From: Lysinibacillus_B sp036662795
GTDB taxonomy: Bacteria; Bacillota; Bacilli; Bacillales_A; Planococcaceae
Assembly: GCF_036662795.1 (NCBI RefSeq)
Contig: NZ_JBAFWZ010000026.1
Coordinates: 1-46,632 of the forward strand
Length of the DNA: 46,632 nt
Direction: 5' to 3'
Shown: positions 42,679 to 46,632 of the stretch, in pieces
Layout: every line of letters starts with the position of its first letter
How positions within the stretch are numbered: position 1 is the stretch's first letter
The notes under the pieces: model-generated
The model's input: only the letters and a program-made list of their open reading frames with translations
The model's database searches: none
Told to the model about the DNA's origin: nothing
Translations under genes and position numbers: made by a program

Positions 42679-43158
42679 GTGAATATTACCATCGTTTCTG
42701 TTGGAAAATTAAAAGAAAAGTATTTAAAGATGGGCATTGATGAATATGCAAAGCGTCTCGGTAGCTATGCCAAAATAGATTTTGTTGAAGTCTCAGACGA
42801 AAAAGCCCCCGAGCAGCTAAGCGATGCTGAAATGGAAATGGTGAAAAAGAAGGAAGGCGAGCGCATCCTAGCCAAAATAAGTGACGGCACCTATGTAATT
42901 GCGTTAGCGCTAGATGGCAAAATGAAAACATCTGAGGAAATGGCAGCCGATCTGGATTCGCTTATGACATACGGCAAAAGCAAGGTCGCCTTCATTATCG
43001 GCGGCTCACTTGGCTTACATAATGACGTATTACGACGCGCGGATGAAAAACTATGCTTCGGTAAAATGACCCTCCCTCACCAACTAATGAAGCTCGTATT
43101 AGTCGAGCAAATTTATCGAAGCTTTCGAATTATTAAGGGAGAACCGTACCATAAGTAA
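42679..43158 (+). CDS. rlmH: 23S rRNA (pseudouridine-1915 N3) methyltransferase RlmH
   Basis: 159 aa, exactly the family length. This SPOUT methyltransferase modifies pseudouridine 1915 of 23S rRNA. The trefoil-knot SAM site is FIIGGSLGLHNDVL, followed by KMTLPHQLMKLVLVEQIYRSFRIIKGEPYHK; the HK tail ends the protein. GTG start with AAAGGTGG 7 nt upstream; that SD overlaps a DnaA-box-like 9-mer. The 3' end carries the left copy of a 29-bp repeat found again at 45180. In staphylococci this gene (orfX) is the SCC insertion site. Confidence 0.97.
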   Translation: MNITIVSVGKLKEKYLKMGIDEYAKRLGSYAKIDFVEVSDEKAPEQLSDAEMEMVKKKEGERILAKISDGTYVIALALDGKMKTSEEMAADLDSLMTYGKSKVAFIIGGSLGLHNDVLRRADEKLCFGKMTLPHQLMKLVLVEQIYRSFRIIKGEPYHK

Positions 43159-43166
43159 GTGCGGTT
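43138..43166 (+). repeat. Left copy (attL-like) of the rlmH 3'-end direct repeat
   Basis: 29 bp starting GGAGAACCGTACCATAAG and ending GTGCGGTT. It covers the last seven codons of rlmH including the stop, plus 8 bp. 27 of 29 positions match the copy at 45180-45208. The differences are both T here and C there. Confidence 0.9.
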
Positions 43167-43207
43167 AATAACCATAAAACAGAAAACTTCAAAAATACTT
43201 TACATTA

Positions 43208-43240
43208 AAATGACTTACCTGTGTGGTGAGTCATTTTTTT
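43208..43240 (+). terminator. Terminator after rlmH
   Basis: AAATGACTTACC (43208-43219) pairs with GGTGAGTCATTT (43225-43236), with one G-U pair and a 5-nt loop, then T run. It lies inside the repeat-bounded unit. Confidence 0.88.
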
Positions 43241-43252
43241 ATCTAATTCTTC

Positions 43253-43283
43253 TTTACATTCAAGTTACTTTAATGTTTAACAT
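43253..43283 (+). promoter_or_regulatory. MerR-type promoter with 19-bp spacer
   Basis: TTTACA (43253-43258) and TAACAT (43278-43283) are separated by 19 bp. An over-long spacer is the hallmark of promoters that MerR-family activators twist into register, here directly upstream of a merR-type gene. No perfect dyad is evident within the spacer. Confidence 0.5.
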
Positions 43284-43305
43284 TAGATTTAAGGGGTGTG
43301 GTAAT

Positions 43306-44082
43306 TTGACTAAGGAAATGAATATACAAGAGTTTTCTGAAAGAACGGGTATTTCTAAAAGTGCATTAAGGTATTATGAGCAAAAAAATTTACTTTTACC
43401 GAAGGCAAGAGGTGCAAATGATTACCGCATATATTCTGAGGATCAAATACCAACAGTGAAATTAATTTCAAGTTTACGCCTAGCTGATGTACCTATAAAA
43501 GAAATAAAAGATTATTTAATGGAAAATGATGAGATAAATCGGCAGCAAATGCTAGGGAGTTGGATTGACAATATAAAAAAGACACGAGACCTATTAAATG
43601 CAAGTTTACGCTATTTAAAAAGTGATTTTTCTAGCAAAGATATTTATCTAATGGAAAAAAGTGCGGAACAAATTATTTGGTATACTGCTGAATCTAAAAA
43701 AGGTGAATTTAAAGATCATTTTGTAAAAAGAGGAAGTGAGCTTCAAAAGTTAAATATTCCATTAAAAAATTGTTACTTGAAATATCTATCTGGTAAAGAT
43801 TTTATAAAAGTCCAAATTGGCTTTGGAGTACCAATTGATTTAAATATAAGTGATTTACCGGATGATGTTTTAATAGAACGGATACCGCAATGTTTATGTA
43901 TCGCATTGTCTTATAAAGAATCTATATATACTATTCAAAAGGGTTATGAAAAACTTTTAACCTATGCACTTGAACATAAATGGAAGCTAATATCTCCCGT
44001 AATAGAATGGTATTATGGTGCGAATTATACGGAATTAGATTTGTTACTGCCTGTTACTCAATTTGAAAAAAGAGGAGAATGA
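43306..44082 (+). CDS. MerR-family regulator with GyrI-like effector-binding domain
   Basis: 258 aa from TTG 43306, which has AAGGGGTG 7 nt upstream; ATG 43318 is the alternative, but its SD is too close. The N-terminal MerR helix-turn-helix reads MNIQEFSERTGISKSALRYYEQKNLLLPKARGANDYRIY, with a dimerisation coiled coil (about 80-125). The C-terminal half resembles the BmrR/GyrI small-molecule-binding fold, including a Glu-Trp-Tyr stretch and a TELDLLLPV end. Such proteins sense hydrophobic or cationic compounds and activate a neighbouring gene. The next gene starts 4 bp after its stop, so that gene is the likely target. The ligand is unknown. Confidence 0.85.
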   Translation: MTKEMNIQEFSERTGISKSALRYYEQKNLLLPKARGANDYRIYSEDQIPTVKLISSLRLADVPIKEIKDYLMENDEINRQQMLGSWIDNIKKTRDLLNASLRYLKSDFSSKDIYLMEKSAEQIIWYTAESKKGEFKDHFVKRGSELQKLNIPLKNCYLKYLSGKDFIKVQIGFGVPIDLNISDLPDDVLIERIPQCLCIALSYKESIYTIQKGYEKLLTYALEHKWKLISPVIEWYYGANYTELDLLLPVTQFEKRGE

Positions 44083-44085
44083 TGA

Positions 44086-45108
44086 TTGGACGTGCTAGTA
44101 GTAAGGATTGTTGAGTTACAAGGGAATAACTTTGCTTTTGGTTTACAACAAAGTGAAGAAATAATACACACACACCTTATAAAACAACATGGCTTTCTAA
44201 AAAATTTATCAGCACATTCAAATGTGAAAAAAGCTAAAGCATTATTACAAGTTCATTCACCCAATATTTTAGAAGAACTTGGAGGGCTAGCAAAAGGATT
44301 AGATATGGAGTTAGGCACGATTATTAGGCTTTACAGTGGTTATGATGTAGATTTTCCAACAATGGGATGTACTGCATATATAAATAATGACTACTATGTA
44401 CGCAATTATGATTTTAGTCCAGAGCTGTATGATGCAAGACTTGTCTTTTCGAATCCAATCAATGGTTACGCAAGTGTTGGCTTTAGTCAACAAGTTATTG
44501 GAAGGCTTGATGGGATGAATGAAAAGGGACTCGTTGTGGGATTACATTTTGTTAATAATGAGCACAAGGGTGAAGGTTTTCTTGCGACGACGATTGTTAG
44601 AATATTGCTGGAACAGTGTTGCAGTATAAAAGAGGCAATTGAATTAATTTCAACGATTCCCCATGGATTTTGCTACAATTATTCGATCACAGATTTAAGT
44701 GGAGAAGGTGTAGTTGTGGAAGCGACACCTGAGAAACAGGTTGTTCATTTTAACAATCCACTAATTTGTACAAATCATTTTGAAGCAGAAGTTTTACAGA
44801 GAAAAAATAGGGAAGACGTACAAGGGTCAATAAAACGGAAAGAATATTTAGGGAGCATATTAACAGAGAAAATATCACCAATAACTGCATATCAACACTT
44901 TAATGATGGAAACTCCCCATTATTTTTTAAGTACTATAAAGAGTATTTTGGCACGCTGCATACAGTTGTTTATTTACCAAAAGAGTTAAGTGTTATCATC
45001 GGTGTGGGTGAAAATTGTAAACCAATAAAGCTTTCCTTAAGAAAATACTTGGATGGAACTAATAATCTTCCTAAAGTTATAAAGGGGAGAATTAATCAAA
45101 AAGTTTAA
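44086..45108 (+). CDS. C45/AAT-type Ntn hydrolase (predicted choloylglycine-hydrolase superfamily)
   Basis: 340 aa. TTG 44086 with AGAGGAGA 7 nt upstream. The key motif is MGCTAYINNDYYVRNYDF: in acyl-coenzyme A:isopenicillin acyltransferase-like (peptidase C45) proteins, self-cleavage before the Cys exposes it as nucleophile; here Gly94-Cys95. About 94 residues would form the pro-peptide/alpha chain. Downstream signatures GMNEKGLVVGLHFV, FLATTIVRILLEQCCSIKEAIELI and CTNHF fit the family. No signal peptide is seen, so it is probably cytoplasmic. Substrates could be acyl amides, including beta-lactam-type compounds or peptides, but none is established. Co-transcribed with the MerR gene. Confidence 0.85.
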   Translation: MDVLVVRIVELQGNNFAFGLQQSEEIIHTHLIKQHGFLKNLSAHSNVKKAKALLQVHSPNILEELGGLAKGLDMELGTIIRLYSGYDVDFPTMGCTAYINNDYYVRNYDFSPELYDARLVFSNPINGYASVGFSQQVIGRLDGMNEKGLVVGLHFVNNEHKGEGFLATTIVRILLEQCCSIKEAIELISTIPHGFCYNYSITDLSGEGVVVEATPEKQVVHFNNPLICTNHFEAEVLQRKNREDVQGSIKRKEYLGSILTEKISPITAYQHFNDGNSPLFFKYYKEYFGTLHTVVYLPKELSVIIGVGENCKPIKLSLRKYLDGTNNLPKVIKGRINQKV

Positions 45109-45157
45109 ATGGTTTAACTCATGGTATAAGAAATAGCTTCAAAAATAAATGAAACAT

Positions 45158-45212
45158 AAACCGCACGTATTCTTATTACGGAGAACCGTACCACAAGCAA
45201 GTGCGGTTTTTA
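45158..45212 (+). terminator. Terminator formed across the right repeat
   Basis: AAACCGCAC (45158-45166) pairs with GTGCGGTTT (45201-45209). An inner hairpin TACGG-AGAA-CCGTA (about 45177-45190) is possible, and TTTTT follows. The right arm belongs to the 29-bp repeat and the left arm lies inside the unit, so both halves of the junction contribute. Confidence 0.65.
45180..45208 (+). repeat. Right copy (attR-like) of the rlmH 3'-end direct repeat
   Basis: 29 bp, GGAGAACCGTACCACAAG through GTGCGGTT, 27/29 identical to 43138-43166. In the rlmH frame it still reads GEPYHK, but the stop codon TAA is CAA. Homology stops abruptly at both ends, as expected of a recombination site rather than a gene duplication. 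Confidence 0.88.
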
Positions 45213-45220
45213 AAAAGTAC

Positions 45221-45254
45221 CATCTAGAACGTTGTCATATCAACGTTCTAGATG
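45221..45254. repeat. Perfect 14-bp inverted repeat
   Basis: CATCTAGAACGTTG (45221-45234) and CAACGTTCTAGATG (45241-45254) are perfectly complementary with a 6-nt loop. On the minus strand a T run follows at a distance (45215-45211), so it may terminate mazG. It could also be an operator. Confidence 0.75.
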
Positions 45255-45309
45255 ATTTAGTTATTATTAACCTCTTTATTTAGGGGATTATTACAGGTTA
45301 GTTGTATTT

Positions 45310-45624
45310 TTATAGATATCGTTTTGTTAGTTTATCTTTGTGACTTAACATAATTTCAGTTAAATCAATGTCGTACTTATCAGCTAAAATAAATAAATTA
45401 TCAAGAACATCACCTAGTTCTTCTTTTAAATTCTCAATTTGGATTTCTTTTGATAGAGTTATCTCATCTGGACGATCACGACCAATTTCAATCGTTCGAA
45501 TTGCTTTGGAAACCTCTCCAACCTCTTCTGTTAAAAAATTTACACGAATAAAGGCGTTTAAGTCATACCACCCTCGTTTTTTATAAAATTCTGTTATCCA
45601 CTTTTGATATTCAAAAATATTCAA
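45310..45624 (-). CDS. MazG-like nucleotide pyrophosphohydrolase
   Basis: 104 aa, a single MazG domain. The metal-binding ExxE motifs are FLTEEVGEVSKAI and LKEELGDVLDNLF, separated by a charged helix, the standard all-alpha NTP-PPase layout. Such proteins hydrolyse (d)NTPs to NMP and pyrophosphate as house-cleaning enzymes. TTG start with AAAGGAGTGG upstream. It is divergent from the LOG gene, with only 52 bp between them. Confidence 0.88.
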   Translation of the reverse strand: MNIFEYQKWITEFYKKRGWYDLNAFIRVNFLTEEVGEVSKAIRTIEIGRDRPDEITLSKEIQIENLKEELGDVLDNLFILADKYDIDLTEIMLSHKDKLTKRYL

Positions 45625-45676
45625 TGAAAACCACTCCTTTTACTTCTATAATGATAGCATAGAGGAGGATTAAAAT

Positions 45677-46237
45677 ATGAATATTTCAGTTTATTGTGGG
45701 GCGAGTTTAGGTAATAAAGAAGTATATGTAGAAGCAGCAAAATCACTTGGAAAATGGATAGCCGATAATGGTCATACATTAGTTTATGGCGGAGGAAAAG
45801 CGGGTCTAATGGGCGTCATAGCAGATGAAGTTTTAGTACATAATGGTGAAGTAATCGGTATTATTCCAACATTTTTAGCCGACAGAGAGCTCAGTCATCC
45901 CAATATAACTCGTTTAGAAGTTGTGCATTCCATGTCTGAACGTAAAAATAGAATGATTGAGTTAGGAAACTGCTATATTGCACTACCTGGGGGACCTGGA
46001 ACTTTAGAAGAAATTTCTGAGGTCATTTCATGGGCAAGAATTGGACAACACCAAAACCCATGTATTTTATTCAATATAGATAGCTACTATGACAAATTAA
46101 AAGAGTTTTATGAGGATATGGTAACGAATGGTTTTTTAACTGAAGCCGATAATGAAGGAATCTTGTTTACTAACTCTTTTCATGAAATTGAACAACATAT
46201 TACAAGCTATGTTCCACCCTTGGTACGAACATATTAA
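45677..46237 (+). CDS. LOG-family nucleoside-5'-monophosphate phosphoribohydrolase
   Basis: 186 aa, Rossmann-like. The family motifs are MNISVYCGAS, VYGGGKAGLMGVIAD, SMSERKNRMIEL and LPGGPGTLEEISEV, the last being the PGGxGTxxE active-site motif. LOG proteins cleave cytokinin ribotides or, more generally, nucleoside monophosphates at the N-glycosidic bond; some are mis-named lysine decarboxylases. ATG with AGAGGAGG upstream. It is divergent from a MazG-like gene and upstream of deoD, so a nucleotide-salvage context is plausible. Confidence 0.92.
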   Translation: MNISVYCGASLGNKEVYVEAAKSLGKWIADNGHTLVYGGGKAGLMGVIADEVLVHNGEVIGIIPTFLADRELSHPNITRLEVVHSMSERKNRMIELGNCYIALPGGPGTLEEISEVISWARIGQHQNPCILFNIDSYYDKLKEFYEDMVTNGFLTEADNEGILFTNSFHEIEQHITSYVPPLVRTY

Positions 46238-46284
46238 TTTTAGATGGAAATTTATATAAAATAGATTGGATAATGGATTAAAAA

Positions 46285-46408
46285 GTTGACTAGTTCTAAT
46301 AAAACAGCACTTAAGTTAGCTACCGTTCACCGTAGCTAGCTTAAGTGCGATTTTTACTAAGTTTATATTGAATGATTTGGACCGAGAATCTGCTAATGTT
46401 GACTAGTT
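46285..46408. repeat. Pair of 11-bp direct repeats flanking the LOG terminator
   Basis: GTTGACTAGTT occurs at 46285-46295 and again at 46398-46408, start points 113 bp apart, with the long hairpin between them. The gap 46238-46526 holds no gene. Origin unknown. Confidence 0.5.
46307..46354 (+). terminator. LOG-gene terminator
   Basis: GCACTTAAGTTAGCTAC (46307-46323) pairs along all 17 bases with GTAGCTAGCTTAAGTGC (46332-46348), with one G-U pair and an 8-nt loop, followed by GATTTTT. Confidence 0.88.
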
Positions 46409-46526
46409 TATGCTTGATATTTCTTGTTAATAATAAATACTATAAGTAGACCATAAATTAAAATAGAAAAAAATCGATTAAAAACATGGTTTAACAATAA
46501 TATGAAGATATTAAGGATAGAATCAA

Positions 46527-46632
46527 ATGAACTTTAAGGAATTAAAAGAAACGCCACATATAAAGCCAAACGGAGTCGAAATAGCTGAAACTATACTTTT
46601 GCCAGGAGATCCACTTCGTGCAAAGTTTATAG
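46527..46632 (+). CDS. deoD: Purine-nucleoside phosphorylase DeoD (5' end only)
   Basis: Only the first 35 codons lie in the window. Starting at ATG 46527 the product contains TPHIKPNGVEIAETILLPGD followed by PLRAKFI, the N-terminus of DeoD-type phosphorylases (phosphate-binding region LLPGDPLRAK). The enzyme splits purine (deoxy)nucleosides with phosphate. AAGGA lies about 10 nt upstream. The residues before TPH are an extension of variable length, so the start is slightly uncertain. Confidence 0.85.
   Translation, partial: MNFKELKETPHIKPNGVEIAETILLPGDPLRAKFI

Noticed and set aside
43167..45179. A recombinase gene inside the rlmH-bounded unit
   Set aside because: Both open frames are fully accounted for by the MerR and C45 genes; no serine or tyrosine recombinase motif is present.
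46340..46355. Third copy of the rlmH-end repeat
   Set aside because: Only AAGTGCG and a T run are shared; the GAACCGTACCA core is absent and the sequence is fully explained as a terminator arm.
1..46632. CRISPR arrays, tRNA genes, insertion sequences
   Set aside because: I saw no regularly spaced repeats, no cloverleaf-type sequence and no transposase in the window.
1..46632. Noc-binding palindromes (ATTTCCCGGGAAAT type)
   Set aside because: Only half-like matches were noticed, such as near 19643, with several mismatches.

Overview
This window is the replication-origin region of a low-GC Gram-positive endospore former. The gene order (gyrA-gyrB-recF-yaaA-dnaN-dnaA | oriC | rpmH-rnpA-yidC-jag-mnmE-mnmG-rsmG-noc-soj-spo0J, then yyaC, ychF, rpsF-ssb-rpsR, yybS-gdpP-rplI-dnaB, purA, walRKHIJ-htrC-rlmH) is the classic Bacillales layout. 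Sequence flavour (AT-rich, MSDIQNGK-type GyrA start, HD-GYP gene between gyrA and the rRNA operon) suggests Planococcaceae/Caryophanaceae such as Lysinibacillus or Solibacillus. The genus is inference only. The sporulation gene yyaC and the soj/spo0J/noc set fit an endospore former.

Left arm (1-10400, minus strand): tandem sigma-A promoters and the leader of an rRNA operon whose 16S gene lies outside the window; an HD-GYP-like protein with a degenerate HD pair; gyrA and gyrB; recF; the S4 protein YaaA; dnaN; dnaA. The remB/yaaB gene of B. subtilis is absent between recF and gyrB. oriC is bipartite: a DnaA-box cluster upstream of dnaA (about 10580-10880), and a second one with an AT-rich unwinding element and DnaA-trio-like repeats between dnaA and dnaN (8880-9033).

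Right arm (10900-43160, plus strand except yyaC and a DUF3267 gene): ribosomal protein, RNase P, membrane insertase and tRNA-modification genes; chromosome segregation (noc, soj, spo0J); a small spore/envelope block; the rpsF-ssb-rpsR operon behind a structured leader; c-di-AMP hydrolysis (gdpP), L9 and DnaB helicase; purA; a secreted LysM-G5-M23 cell-wall hydrolase; and the WalRK two-component system with its accessory genes, HtrC and RlmH. Four parS sites (two exact) lie inside recF, spo0J, yybS and walK. Extra DnaA-box clusters sit before mnmE and around rlmH.

Accessory end (43160-46632): immediately after rlmH there is a two-gene unit, a MerR-type drug-sensing regulator and a C45/AAT-type Ntn hydrolase, bracketed by a 29-bp direct repeat (27/29 identical) of the rlmH 3' end. 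This is the attachment-site geometry of staphylococcal SCC elements, which integrate at the same gene, but no recombinase is present. It is the strongest candidate for an undescribed element here. A MazG-like pyrophosphohydrolase, a LOG-family protein and the start of deoD follow.

Many genes start with TTG or GTG. Starts were chosen from Shine-Dalgarno (SD) spacing and remembered family N-termini rather than the longest reading frame.
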